Shown: positions 11,080-23,165, numbered from the stretch's first letter. The stretch is 64,000 bases of DNA from Dryomyza anilis (GCA_951804985.1 OX638130.1:40690475-40754474); one strand, 5' to 3'. Numbers and translations: made by a program. Notes: generated by a model not told the origin, from the sequence alone.

Positions 11080-12440
11080 GACAGATTCTACATGTCCGTC
11101 TGTATACCCATCCTAGTCATAGGAGTTTGCTGTCTAGTGTAAGTCCTAAATATTTGACCTCTTCACTCTGGCTTATGTCGACTTCATCTAGCCGGATTGG
11201 TCTAATATTTAGGTTTCTTACCCCCCCCCTAGTTGTAATAGTTCTTATGTTGGTTGTCCCAACCGCTACTTCTGCTGTTCTGCATATTAGCATTTCGCTT
11301 ATCCATCTTGACATAGTGTTGTGAACTCCCTTTTACTTCCACGGACCTCTTGATGCCCTCTTGAGAGATATTATCAAAGGCACCTTCGATGTCAAGGAAG
11401 GCACACAATCGTTTTCTGAGTAATGTTAGACAGATAATGTTAGTCAGATGAATTTTCTTTCAGAGTATTTTTTCTGATGTAGTTGTCTATTATCTCTGTG
11501 AGGCTAGTTGAGGCCTGATGGACTTTGGATGGGTGGGATCGTTTTTATCCACCTTTGGTATAAATACCACCTTGGCTCTTCTCCAACTACTTGGTATGTA
11601 GTCGAGTACTAAACTGTTTCTAGTTGTTCTTATCAAGTGTTTCAGTAGGTAACTTTTACCCTGTTGTAGCATAGCAGGGAATATGCTGTCTACACCTGTA
11701 TTCTTGAAAGGTTGGAATGTGTGTAAGGCCCAATAAATTCTTTATTCTGTAAAGATCTTGTTAGCCATTTCCCAGTCTTCTCTTCTGGGTCTAACAATTA
11801 GGTTTTAACAACAATAAAACCTTTAGTTCCTTATTTTCAGTATAGATCCAATTCTCCCTTTTTAGTGAGAGTGATGTTTTTGTACAAATTTAACACGCAC
11901 AGCTCAAAATGGTGAGAGAGCTCGGCCTAAGTTCTTATAGGACTGTAGTGCCGAACTATTAGTATTAAGTTTTTGTTTTTACCTTTGTTATAGTCTTATA
12001 TAGCCTCGCTGCAGCTGATGTGTCAGTGATGATCTCGCAGAAGTTTCGAATGCTTTTCCTCTTTGCACTTCTTATTTCTTTATTATATGTGTTTAGAATG
12101 TCAGAATAGGCCTGCCAGTTCCCGGTAATCTTTGCTCTATTATAGAGTCTACTTACTTTAGTTGTAAGTTTGGACAATTGGTCGCTCCACCAGGGAGCGA
12201 CCAATTGCAGCTAGATGCGTAGGCATCGTTTATTGCATAGTTTAATTCATTACCACATTTCCTGTTCTTAGAGGTGGCTTGCGGCTCTGTCTGTGCTCAT
12301 GTGTTCTATATTGGTTTTTAGTCTGTCTTTATAAAGATCCCTGTCTGTTTTCCTGGGATTTCTTATGTTACTTACTTTTGGTGTGAGCTCATCTTTATCA
12401 AATAGTATTATCCTGTGACATAGATCGTACCCTACATTGT
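11080..12440 (-). pseudogene. LINE (R1/LOA/Jockey-type) ORF2 fragment
   Basis: Reading the minus strand, the pieces are in order. 12440-11965 is a pre-RT region with PWWSDQLSKLTTKVSRLYNR and KEIRSAKRKS. 11672-11490 is the start of RT (SSWRRAKVVFIPKVDKND, HPKSIRP). 11404-11360 is RT motif A, AFLDIEGAFDN. 11314-11117 is a post-catalytic segment ending in YLGLTLDSKLL. Frames shift between pieces, the YADD box is not recovered, and a SINE fragment (11881-11966) interrupts it. Confidence 0.75.
11881..11966 (+). mobile_element. 5'-truncated SINE fragment
   Basis: Nearly identical to the 3' portion of the SINE at 1117 (about 1339-1425), from the ACACGCACAGCTCAAAATGG segment to a decayed ATT-type tail. 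It sits inside the LINE fragment. Confidence 0.85.
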
Positions 12441-12479
12441 TTTAAATATGCTGTATGTTTCTGTTCCCGAAAGTGACAT

Positions 12480-12742
12480 TGTTCGGCTGGCGAACGAAGT
12501 AATGGCAATTGGCGGATTGGGAAACACGATTGAAATATTCAATTTCAATTTACTATGGGTCGAATGGGTCGCGGCAAATACAATATAATAAATGCAAAGA
12601 TTTTACCTTAAGTTTAAGTGTTTGATGTCAAGTGGTTTTTGTGAATGTTGACGATGTTGGGTGATGTTGAAATTCCTTTGTTGTGTAGAATTTCTCCTGT
12701 TGTTGTTGGGTTTGTGTTGATTGTTGAATGTTTATTAATAGT
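12480..12742 (-). repeat. Partial 3' LTR of the BEL/Pao element
   Basis: Matches 19374-19650 of the 5' LTR. It is cut after TTTATTAATAGT and joins RNase H coding sequence directly, so a deletion removed the rest of the LTR plus the integrase region. Confidence 0.85.
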
Positions 12743-14640
12743 AATTTTCAACACCAACGATTTCTGTAATGGTCGAAATGCGGTTGGCTACAAAAGTGGT
12801 CCAAGTGCAGGGCGGTTTATTGAGCCAGACTAAGACAATAGTCGAGTCTGTCCAAAAGTACGTATTGTACTGGGTCATGTCTATTTTAGGTAGAATGGCA
12901 TCAACTATATTTGCGAGCAAAACACCGCATAGTTCGAGTCGTGGCAGCGAAACGGTTTTGACGCGTCTTCGCTGCCAGAAGGGTCGTGACAACAGCGCCG
13001 TTTGCATCTTGTATGCGAGCATAGAGAGCTGCAGCATATGCCTTTTCTGAGGCGTTGCAAAATCCGTGAAATTCAACGGAAACGTCGGGTGCGAAATGAG
13101 TCCATCTGGGAATCTCAATTCTGTTTATCGATGGATAACCATCAATAAACGATTGCCATCTACTTTGGATCAACGGGTTAAGAATATCGTCCCACTCAGT
13201 TTTGTCGAGCCATACCTGTTGCATAATTATTTTGGCGGCCACTATAATTGGCGCTTACCAACCAGCAGGGTCAAACAGCTTCGCAATAGAAGACAAAACT
13301 TCGCGTTTTGTGTATGCATCTTTTAGTTCGATGAGTGGGACTTGAAAAAAGAAAATATCTTTTTTAGCATTCCATCGAATGCCTAGGGTCTTTGCATTAC
13401 CTTGGCATTGCTCAGATAAATTGAGTAAATCTGTTAGCAGCAAGTGTTCTTGTGGCAGATTTTCCAATATTTCGGGTGCGTTCGCAATCCACTTGCGCAA
13501 CGAAAATCCTGCTGATTTTAAAGCAGCGATTAGCTCATCTCGAGCATTAAGAGCACCTTCAATCTCATGAGTGCCTGCCAGAACATCATCTACATATGTG
13601 CAGTTTCGTAGAATATACGAAGCCTGTGGGTGGGTCTCATGTACGTATTGCGGTAATTGCTGTAGGGTCCGAATAGCAAGGTAAGGGGCACAGTTAACAC
13701 CAAATGTAACTGTTCGCAACTCATAATACTGAATGGATTTCCTAAACAAAATTCCTTGATAGGGTGTGTGTGCAGGGTCGACGCAAATTTGACGATACAT
13801 TTTTTCAATGTCTGCATTAAAGACAAAATTTGAATAGACGCCATTTAATAATTTGCAAAACTAAATCTTGTTGTAGAACGGGTCCAGTATGCAACACATC
13901 ATTTAGGCTCTTGCCGTTGGCAGTATTGCTGGATGCATTAAATACAACACGCAGCTTTGTTGTGACACGATCGGGATTTATGACTGCATGATGTGGTAAA
14001 TATAAGTGGGTGGGTGTGCAAGATTTAGCTGGCGAATGAGTCACTTTTCTCATATGACCAAGTTGCAAATATTCGCAAATCGCTAGGTCATATTCTGCTT
14101 TAACAGCGGGTCTTTTGAGTAAGGAATTTTCATTTCTCAAATATTGCGCCATTGCAATATGTCTTAATAGTCCAAGATCAATGCAATTTGGGTCTTTAAA
14201 TGGCAGGGTCACTACATAACGGCCTGAGGGTTCTCGGCGTAATGTTTGTATAAAATTGTTTTCACAATTCATATCGGCATTTGAGGGGGTCGTGGATTTT
14301 GGTACTTCTTCAATTTCCCAGAAACGAGTCATTAAAGTATCGAGGGTCACTTTATTAAAATATTGTTGGGTCTTGACTCAGGAATTGGCCCAGAAAGTGT
14401 CCAGCCGAATTCAGTTTCTTGCGCCAACAAAGATTCTACAATGTTATGCTGAACACCGTTACGTATAATTTGTGGGTATAGATCACATCGTATGATCATA
14501 TCCACGGGTCGGGTTTTATAAAACTGGCTATCAGCCAACTGTACACAATTTAAATTTCCATAGAGGGTCGGGTCGATTTGATATGATGGCAAGTCACTTG
14601 TGAGGGTCTTAAGTACAAGTGCTTGCGTTTTCGAATACAA
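12735..14640 (-). pseudogene. BEL/Pao Pol remnant (RT and RNase H)
   Basis: Several minus-strand frames follow each other. 14640-14347 is a retropepsin-linked region ending in ETEFGWTLSGPIPES. 14350-13817 is the Pao RT N-terminal part with GRYVVTLPFK, LGHMRKV, LPHHAV and TTKLRVVFNASSNTANGKSL. 13800-13255 is the RT palm with TFGVNCAPYLA and the catalytic YVDDVLAG (Asp pair about 13590-13585). 13242-12735 carries LPRLELCGVLLA and the RNase H motif FWTDSTIVLVWL. Frameshifts near 14350, 13820, 13250 and 12950 inactivate it. Integrase is absent. Confidence 0.9.
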
Positions 14641-14642
14641 TT

Positions 14643-15088
14643 CTTGGACGCATATATGGCCTGGAATATTTATAAGTTAATTACAATAATATTGATTGTA
14701 TTCTAATTAAAAAAATATATTGAATTTTGGCTGGCTTTTTTCACTTTTGGACCAGAGTGTGGCGGGGTACGTGTCTTCGCCTCTGCTTGTTGTGGGTTTC
14801 TCTTCAGTAACTGTTTCTTTCTTGGGTGCTTCATACTTGACAATCTTCGCCTGCCTCGTGGTCTTAGCTACCTCTGCATTTTCTTCTTTTTGTTTATTTT
14901 TCTTATGCCCCTGGCGATCGTCGTCATGGAGATGAGCCTCCATTCTGTCCGACAGTTCGGAAGCAGTTAAGCCCTGCTGTTTTAAGGTTTTTTTATTGTT
15001 TTGTCCATCTGTAAATATAAGAAATAGGATTATAGTGCGGTCATGTCATAGCCCTTCTACCATGACAGGGTTACACATACTCGCTGAG
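14643..15088 (-). repeat. Composite module copy 1: TIR end plus exon-like segment
   Basis: This segment of about 450 bp recurs almost unchanged at 20829-21287. Its left part is the right end of the CACAGTGG TIR element. The rest, read on the minus strand, is an exon-like stretch: an acceptor-like TATATTTACAG (AG at 15010-15009), then an open frame with GLTASELSDRM and EAHLHDDDRQGHKKNKQKEE. It is Lys/Glu-rich and runs on into the TIR. The protein family is not recognised. The module interrupts the BEL/Pao element. Confidence 0.75.
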
Positions 15089-15253
15089 GCGACCAGGTTT
15101 CAGCGAGTACTAAGACTGTTTCTAGCGGTCACGACTTGGAGATCACAGTCGCACTTCCATAGTACCCATGCAATTACGGCACGTACCCAAAGGTTACATG
15201 TTATTCCCCCTCCTTCGGGAACTATGGCTGACCGCCAATGTTGCCCCTTTAAA
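15089..15253. other. G+C-richer unassigned segment
   Basis: Continues from the exon-like module and holds a repeated CAGCGAGTA/CTCGCTGA motif. It is cut at 15253 by the hAT insertion and resumes at 17190. No frame is recognisable. Confidence 0.5.
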
Positions 15254-17181
15254 CAGGGCCGGACCTATAGGGGACCTATAAGTCCTACTAGCCAGTAGGA
15301 CTTATTCGGAAAAACACGAGTCAGAAATGTTGTAAAAAGTTGTATATATTCGGCACTATCACAATTTTTTAAGTAGCAATAAATCATAAAATGATAAAAA
15401 AATCGTAATATTTTAAATATTTAACACGAATAGTATATCGAATTCATGTATTAAATCCGACTCGGATAAATTCGAAAATAGTTAAAATCAGTCGGAAATT
15501 TTCGAAAAATAAAAACATAGAAATTGTCATGTATTTTTATATAGTATAAAATTGACAATATATAAAGTCCGAGTCGGTTATATTGGAAAAATTTCACAAA
15601 TTTTTAAATAGAAAATTAAAAAATCCGATTCGGACAAATTCAAAAATAATTGGATGCATTCGGAATTTTTCAAAAAGCAGTTTGTAAATATTTAATAACC
15701 TATATTTATTCTAAGATAGCCATACAATTTCAAAATAAATATGAACCGATTCGAACATATTGGTAAAATATAACAAATTTTACTTATGTTATTAAAAGTT
15801 TGGTAGGCGATGTTTTATGTTAGATTTTATTTCATAATTATTTGTATGTTATTATTTTTTTTTTTTTATTATTTTTTAATATATTTTGTGAATTTTTCAT
15901 AAGGAAATTTTGAGGGTCAATTAAAAATACGAGTATACATTTTTCGAAAAAAAAAAAAAAAACAAAAATATTAATGAATGAATTCTGTTCAGAAAATTTG
16001 CTACTAAAACAAATAATGTCCAATGAATTTTTTCCAAAAAATTTGGCTGCGGCGCTTCTATTATTAATACAAAATATAGGTCACATGGGTAAGTTTGGTC
16101 ATATGGGTAAGTTTGGTCATATGGGACGGACTTTTTTAGTCGATTGGGCCCGACTATGGAATACCCTACACTTTGGTGGGGATATTAATATGGGATATTT
16201 AATTGTATACCTACCTTTTAAAGTTCTTAGTTATGTTGAACATTCTTACACTCATAATATTATTTATAAATCAGAAATTTTCGACGTATATCCCAATAAT
16301 TTAAAAAAATTTATATGAAAGTAAAAAACTGTTAAAAATAAATATGGGCGGATCACGCATACTTTTAAAACATATGTGCAGATTTAAGGCTAATAATTCA
16401 TAAATTTGCGATTAAAATGTACACTATTGAAAAGCGAGTATTTTTAGGAACACATATTTCTAGGTGAATTGTAACAATACATTTTAAATTTTATAAGTAT
16501 ATCTTGAATATTTTTCGAGTTATTTGTTCCTAAAGTGTTATATATAAGTGATTTTACTATTAAAACAGATAATGTCCGATGAAATTTTTCCAAAAAATTT
16601 GCCTGCGGCGCTTCTATTATTGCTATAACTATTACAATTTAAAAATACATTAAAAAATAAAAAATAACTGTAGATTATAAATAATTATAAAAAAAAATAT
16701 CGCGATTTTTTTGAAAAAACAGTTCATGCGGCTCTTCTAACAGTGCAATATAAAATAGTAAACAAATTGGTTGACTATTATATACAAAAATAAAAATTTA
16801 ATGTATGTAAGGGATTTTAAGTTTTTTAAAAGTTAACTTTGCCTCTCACATATTCCAAAAAAGTTAAAAAAAATTATTTTTTTTATTTTTAAAGGGTACC
16901 ACGTAACGTTGAGGTCACTTTTTATATTTTTGCAACTTTTTTCCCGTCCACTTTGATATTATCCAAAATCCGGTTAGATATCGTGTGTTTACAATTTTGA
17001 TTTATGTATATACAGGGTAAAATATGTTTTTCAGCACACATATACATACATGAATTTACAAGATTTTAAAATAAATCCATTTCCTATGTTAAATGAATTC
17101 AATTTTTATGTTAAAAAAAAATTCTATTCGGAAATTTTATGTGTCACACCCCCCCTAAGATTCTGCTTAGGACCGGCCCTG
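15254..17181. mobile_element. hAT element, CAGGGCCGG ends, 1.93 kb
   Basis: Termini CAGGGCCGGACCTA and TTAGGACCGGCCCTG are flanked by a perfect 8-bp TSD CCTTTAAA (15246-15253 and 17182-17189). The interior is AT-rich with recurrent TCGGA/TCCGA motifs and no transposase. It is non-autonomous. It inserted into the composite that already interrupted the Pao element. Confidence 0.93.
16079..16126. repeat. 18-bp tandem repeat, about 2.6 units
   Basis: Units of the form GTCATATGGGTAAGTTTG repeat inside the hAT element at 15254. A short open frame crosses it but has no recognisable domain. Confidence 0.85.
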
Positions 17182-17189
17182 CCTTTAAA

Positions 17190-17865
17190 TGGTGTATATT
17201 CTAATAGAAACATAATAATCCAAACAAATAAACATTTGAACCGAACATTTGAACAGCAAATCGATAGGGTTTTAAATTTTTTTCTTAGATTTTCATGAAA
17301 TTTAGTTTACACTTTTGAATAGTTATAAAAAAATATATAAGTGAATTTTTTTTTCGAAATTCGAAAATTTCACAAAATTATGATGCTTCAAAAAATCACA
17401 AATTTTCTTTATAGAGCTAACTTCGAAAGCCTTTATTTAGATCAATACCGTTGCAAAATGGATGTTTTTGGTGTCTATTATTAGAAAAATTTAATATAGT
17501 TTATGATTCTGGTTTACAATATTTTTTCGATTTCGTTTTATAATTATTATTTTATTGTAAAATTTTCGAAATCGAAATTCGGCAAAATCAGCTGTTTTGA
17601 TTTGGCTTAAATAAAGTTTCAAAATTAGTTATTTTATTTAAAAGTATACTGTTTAAAATTTGGAGAGGTGTTCTGCGATATAAGGGAGAAATATTTTTGT
17701 ATAAATTTTATCAATGACAAAATTTTAAAAGTGCAATTAACATAAAGACTTTTTGTTAGGTCTTCAAACTTTATTCAAAATTACGTTTGATCACTTCTAA
17801 TAAATATCTGCAATCAATTTGTAAAATTTTATTTTAGTTATTAATCCATATTTTTGCTTAATCTG
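17190..17865. repeat. Arm of a foldback repeat family
   Basis: Matches in reverse 22160-22800 and in part directly 21288-21495 (shared GATATAAGGGAGAAATATTT and CAAAATTTTAAAAGTGCAAT). It is one arm of the palindromic family that is more complete at 21285-22800. Confidence 0.75.
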
Positions 17866-18037
17866 GCGTTATTGATGTAGAGAGCAGAAAAATATCTCTA
17901 AAAATGGGCCAGGTGACGTAGTCACCATCAAAATTATCTGTGTCACACGGGGGTAAATGTATAAAGGGTGCAAATTGAATTGGGGTCGTTTCTTCTCTTG
18001 CCTTAGGAGTTTCAATCGGTTGGTATAGGGTCTTCAT
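17866..18037 (-). pseudogene. BEL/Pao Gag N-terminal remnant
   Basis: The minus-strand ATG at 18037 opens a frame of about 55 codons containing TDNFDGDYVTWPIFRDIF. This is the conserved F-x-G-(D/x)-x-x-x-W-P-x-F-x-x-x-F signature of BEL/Pao Gag proteins. The coding sequence stops abruptly where the nested foldback arm begins. The frame lies the expected way round, downstream of the 5' LTR and leader. Confidence 0.8.
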
Positions 18038-19353
18038 TATTTCTGAAAGGGAAGAAATACAGCGTATATATGCGTTGTATCCTTTCGGGTCTGGATGGCT
18101 TAATTTAAAAAATGTTTTTTAAATTAATAACGAGTCGCAATACTTTTTTAAAAAATAAATTTGAAAAAATTCACAAAAAATTTATAAGTAAATTTTATGT
18201 GTGGGCAATGTGATTAATCTTCAAAAATTATTTTGGATTTTCACGGGTCGTATTTATTTTTTCAGAAAAAATTTAAAAAAAATTAAAACTTTTTATAAAA
18301 ATAAATAAAATTATTTTTGGGTGTGTATGGGTTAACAGCAATTATTATTACCAACGAAACGTAATGCAAAACTTAGTTTAATAGATAAAATTTCAAAAAA
18401 TTTTGAAAATTTTATCTTTGGGTCACAATGGGTTAACTTTAAAATTTTATTTAGTGGTAAACTGGGTAGCAAATAAAATTATATAGCGTAGTTAAGCTTG
18501 TGTTAAAAAAAAAAAAAATAAAATAAAATTCGATATGAGAATTAATTTTGTAAAAAAAAATTCTTAAACTTTATTTAAAAAATCAATTAAATGATTTTGG
18601 GTCGCTATGAGTTAAGCTTTTAGAAATATTTTCGATAAAAAACGGTTCGGATAAATTTTTATAATAGTTTTTCTATAAAATTTTTTTAAATATCAATAAA
18701 AATGATTTTTTGGGTCTAAAAGGGTTAAAAAAGAGCTTAAATATGGGTATAAACGGGTTAAATATTGCTTAATAGGCAATTTCCAAAAAATATGGGATAA
18801 TTTTTTGGTTCCCACGGGTAATTTATAAAATCCCACGAAAACACTATTTTAGTGAACAACGTGGCAACCCTGTACATACTTGACAGCAGCTCTCGTTGCT
18901 GTGAGTGTATAAGTGTGTATGTCTTTTTGTTTTATGAGCAAATAAAACAAATAAACAAACGAGTGCAGCGGCGAGTAGATAGCTGAAACAAATGAAACAA
19001 AAATATTTGGCGATTTTGTTAAATAAAATATATTGTAACAATTCAAAAATGTGAAAATAAATAAAATCAATTGCTTTTGTTAAATTATGTTTAACACTTT
19101 GGTGAACGTATAATTTTTTTTTTAAACGTATCGTATAATACGATCGTTTTGTTCTGGTCGAGTCGGTTTGCAAAAAAATACGATTTTTTTGCAAAAACAA
19201 TTTCACTGTCGTTTTACAATTGTTTTATTTTGTTGTTAATTTTCACTTTTATTACGGGTCGGGTCGATTTTAATTAAATTAAAATTAAAGCCAAATATTT
19301 TTATTGTTTTTGCGGATCAATCCTTGCCAAAACTATTTCGTAGTCCTTTATTA
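18038..19353 (-). other. Leader (5' UTR) of the BEL/Pao element
   Basis: AT-rich DNA with many GGGTC-type runs between the primer-binding site and the Gag start. No coding signature. The longest minus-strand frames here end within the leader and look fortuitous. Confidence 0.6.
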
Positions 19354-19373
19354 AAAGGCTCGAAGTGACCAAA
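19354..19373 (-). other. Primer-binding site of the BEL/Pao element
   Basis: Immediately next to the 5' LTR, the minus strand reads TGGTCACTTCGAGCC after TT. It starts with TGG, complementary to a tRNA CCA end, and includes a TTCGA segment complementary to a T-arm. Which tRNA is not determined. Confidence 0.65.
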
Positions 19374-19923
19374 TGTTCGGCTGGCGAACGAATTAATGGC
19401 AATTGGCGGATTGGGAAACACGATTGAAATATTCAATTTCAATTTAGTATGGGTCGATTGGGTCGCTGCAAATACAATATAATAAATGCAAAGATTTTAC
19501 CTTAAGTTTCAGTGTTTGATGCCAAGTGGTTTTTGTGAATGTTGATGATGTTGGGTGATGTTGGGTGATGTTGAAATTCCTTTGTTGTGTAGAATTCCTC
19601 CTGTTGTTGTTGGGTTTGTGTTGATTGTTGAATATTTATTAATAGTTTGTTTTAATTGTCGCGGGACCGAATGGCGCGTTGACGGGTTTTTGGGTCTGCT
19701 TGTTTATTTGTCGCGGTGACGGGTGAACAATATAAATACGTTTTAAAACTTTTATCTTTAAATGTCGCGGAGACGGGTGGGTTGTGTAGCATTCGGTTAT
19801 ATGAAAACGAAACGAGTGAAGTTATATGCGGCGAACGTTGACAGAGCCGACGGTCGATCGGTTCGCCGCAGTAATCGATAAATAATCGATTGTGTGGATA
19901 TGACGGACGGAGATGTTCAAACA
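19374..19923 (-). repeat. 5' LTR of the BEL/Pao element
   Basis: A 550-bp LTR with TG...CA ends (TGTTCGG...TTCAAACA on the plus strand). It carries repeated TGTCGCGG(G/A/T)GACGGGT-type motifs and an inverted CGGCGAAC/GTTCGCCG pair near 19830-19868. Confidence 0.88.
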
Positions 19924-20348
19924 TATAGAGTTTACGTTTGTACGTGAACAGATATCTTGAAGTACCCTAGTTATAATTAAGAATTTTGAAAGACAAAGAT
20001 AATTAATATCGTTTCTTAGTAAGATACAACTCCTAGGATTTTCCTCCCTAATATCCCATATTACCTTTTACCTTACCCAAACCTTTAATCTGGTCCCTGA
20101 GGACCCAGGATTGTTGAATCAGGACCATCCCAATTTGTTGCTTTGCAATGACCTGCGTGATGATATCCGATATCCGTGATGATATCCGTCTTTGCGTGGT
20201 GCAGGTTTATATGGGCAAATTTGGTGCTGTTCATGCTGCTCCTTTAGTGCGGATCTTCATCTAACAGAGTCGCCTCGTATTTGACTCTCGTCGCCCACAA
20301 ACAGAAGGGCTATGTCGACGTCCGACAGTCCTCCCTCCGAGCGTGGTA
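19924..20348. other. Unassigned DNA
   Basis: Contains a direct repeat GTGATGATATCCG (about 20158-20190) and a G+C-richer stretch 20230-20345. No domain or terminal repeat recognised. Confidence 0.5.
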
Positions 20349-20955
20349 AAGGGGCAATATTAAGAGAAAGAAGATAACGCAGATGAAGGATAATATGATA
20401 AAGAAGGCATTGGTGAAGAATGACTAGAGTTTCAATTTTTTTCGTCTCTCTCATATGCATTTCTATTTTATATTAAAAATCTATATTTTTTATGATAAAG
20501 TTACTTTTTTTCGCAAAAACAATTATTTGCAAAATTTAAAGTCTGATTTGAAATGTTCATACTGTTGACAGAACTGGATTAAAAGTTTATGGGAACAATG
20601 CGGAACACTTTAACTTTTTCAACATTAACAATTTACTTTTTGTTTTAGAGGCTAACATATATTGTATGACATCTAATGATCATACAATATATGTCCGTTT
20701 TTTGTTGTATTATAAGATCCTAAAAGATATATTTATATACTTATCATAAAATAATATAAATAGTATGTATGTTAGCAGTAATCTTAAAATCAAAACACAC
20801 TAAAACATTCATTTTTTTAATGAATTTGAGACACATATATGGCCTGGACGCATATATGGCCTGAAATATATATAAGTTAATTACAATAATATTGATTGTA
20901 TTCTAATTAAAAAAATATATTGAATTTTGGCTGGCTTTTTTCACTTTTGGACCAG
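20349..20955. mobile_element. TIR element, second copy lacking its left end
   Basis: Matches 10130-10776 of the CACAGTGG element throughout, for example GGAACAATGCGGAACACTTT and GAGGCTAACATATATTGTAT. Its right TIR runs straight into the exon-like module at 20956. Confidence 0.8.
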
Positions 20956-21287
20956 AGTGTGGCGGGGTACGTGTCTTCGCCTTTGCTTGTTGTGGGTTTC
21001 TCTTCAGTAACTGTTTCTTTCTTATGTGCTTCATACTTGACAATCTTCGCCTGCCTCGTGGTCTTAGCTACCTTTGCGTTTTCTTCTTTTTGTTTATTTT
21101 TCTTATGCCCCTGGCGATCGTCGTCATGGAGATGAGCCTCCATTCTGTCCGACAGTTCGGAAGCAGTTAAGCCCTGCTGTTTTAATTTTTTTTTATTGTT
21201 CTATCCATCTGTAAATATAAGAAATAGGATTATAGTGCGGTCATGTCATAGCCCTTCTACCATGACAGGATTACACATACTCGCTGA
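20956..21287 (-). repeat. Composite module copy 2 (exon-like part)
   Basis: Same Lys-rich minus-strand frame as 14757-15088, open for about 78 codons, with a handful of substitutions (for example Glu/Lys and Pro/His changes). Upstream of the frame an A-run length difference introduces a stop, so this copy is probably non-functional. It joins the foldback repeat at 21285. Confidence 0.75.
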
Positions 21288-22800
21288 GGTGTTCTTCGAT
21301 ATAAGGGAGAAATATTTTTTTGTATATAATACCTTTTTATCAATGACAAAATTTTAAAAGTGCAATTAACATAAAGACTTTTTTTTAGGTCTTCAAACTT
21401 TATTCAAAATTACGTTTGATCACTTCTAATAAATATTTGTAATCAATTTGTAAAATTTTATTTTAGTTATTAATCCATATTTTTTTTTTTTAAATTTTGT
21501 AGTAAACTTATTAGTTAAATTTTCAAACATAAATTTTTCGAGTTACATCACTTTTGATTCAGATAAAAAAAATTACAAAATTACTTTGCTCAATGTTTTA
21601 ATGGTTTGTAGAGGTGCTTTGTGCTTTAGTAGACGTATAATTTTTTTAATTCTTTCTCAAAACACATAATTGCAATTAACAATAAAATAAAAATGTAAAC
21701 AAAGTAACGAAGTATTATTTAATAACTGCCTCTTAGAAAAGTACAGTGCGTTTGACTTTAATAAAAAAAAATTATGACGTAATAAGAGATCGAGGGGGGT
21801 CTTCTCAATATTACGATATTGCATTAATTTATTAGGAATTAATCCATTATTTTTCGATATGATATTTTTTTTATTAAAATCAAACGCACTGTACTTTCTT
21901 AAGTGGCAGTTATTAAATATACCTTCGTTGCTATGTTTACATTTTTATTTTATTGATAATTGCAATTATCTGTTTGGAGAAAGACTTAAAAAAATTATAC
22001 CTCTGATAAAACACCTGTACAATTTTAACAAAAACCATTTAAACATTGACCAATGTAATTTGAAATTTTTTTGAGCTGAATAAAAAGTGACGTAAATCGA
22101 AAATAGTAAGGTTTGAAAATTTAACTAACCAGTTTACTAAAAAAAAAATCAAAAAATATATATATATATAAAATATATATATATATATATATAAAAATCA
22201 AATAATAACTAAAAGAAAATTTGACAAATTGATTACAGATATTTATCAAACGTAATTTTGAATAAAGTTTGAAGACCTAACAAAAAGTCTTTATGTTTAT
22301 TGCACTTTTAAAATTTTGTCATTGATAAAAAGGTATTATATACCAAAAAATATTTCTCCGTTATATCGAAGAACACCTCTCTAAATTTTAAACAGTATAC
22401 ATTTAAATAAAATAACCTATTTTGAAAAAAATTTAAGCCAAATCAAAATAGCTGTTTTTGCCTACATTCGAGTTCGAAAAATTTGCAATAACATAATAAT
22501 TATAAACCGAATTCGAAAAAAATATTGTAAACCAGAATCATAAACTACATTAAATTTTTCGAATAATAGATACTAAAAACATCCATTTTGCTACAGTATT
22601 GACCTAGATAATGGCTTTCGAAGTTAGCTTATAAAGAAAAGTTGTGATTTTTTGAAGCATCATAATTCTGTAAAATGTTCGAATTTCGAAAAAAAATCAA
22701 CTTATATTTTTTTTATCTATTCAAAGGTGTAAACTAAATTTCATGAAAATCTAAGAAATAAATTTAAACCCCTGTCGATTTGATGTGGAATTACCCATAT
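21285..22800. mobile_element. Foldback element with long inverted arms
   Basis: GAGGTGTTCTTCGATATAAG at the left is mirrored by CTTATATCGAAGAACACCTC-like sequence at about 22352-22382. Inverted similarity covers roughly 21288-21880 against 21890-22382. The remaining 22383-22800 matches 17190-17680 in reverse, so the complete family is longer than this copy's left arm. It is AT-rich and non-coding. Confidence 0.75.
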
Positions 22801-22819
22801 ATGTTCGAAATATAACATG

Positions 22820-23165
22820 ATTTGGAATATGTGTCCAGAGAAACATATTAGTTTTTTCAGTTCAAAAAGTAGTAAATTTACATATACATTTACTGAATAT
22901 TTTTGGAAAGGAATTCTGAAAATTAAATAAAATATTGTTTTTTTATTTATTAATTTTTATTAAAAATCCTTAAACATGCACACTCATATATATGTGAATT
23001 TGTAATATTTGAATTCATATACAAAATTTTTAAATGCATAAATAAATAATTGGTTTAAAACTGCAAGTATAAGTGACAGCAGAAATTAATGCACAATTGC
23101 TCCAACAATCACTAAACCAGATGATCCAGGCTGCTTTGTATTTGGTACAAGTATGCAAGGAATCC
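22820..23165 (+). repeat. Diverged copy of a palindrome-arm repeat
   Basis: Follows 42250-42590 in the same order (AAAGGAATTCTGAAAAT, GGTTTAAAACTGCAAGTA, TATTTGGTACAAGTATG segments) with substantial divergence. It is non-coding in this copy. Confidence 0.7.

Larger units (their letters stand above)
12480..19923 (-). mobile_element. BEL/Pao LTR retrotransposon, broken and nested
   Basis: Minus-strand order: 5' LTR (19374-19923), primer-binding site, long leader, start of Gag (18037), a gap filled by nested repeats (about 14643-17865), Pol (14640-12735), and a partial 3' LTR (12742-12480). The LTR pieces are clearly related and both start TGTTCGGCTGGCGAACG on the plus strand. Most of Gag and the protease-to-RT junction are missing, as are integrase and the rest of the 3' LTR. 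Flanking bases do not form a target duplication, so an end may be rearranged. Confidence 0.85.

Noticed and set aside
15974..16318. 114-codon frame inside the 15254 hAT element
   Set aside because: It crosses an 18-bp tandem repeat and AT-rich DNA and has no transposase motif; probably chance.
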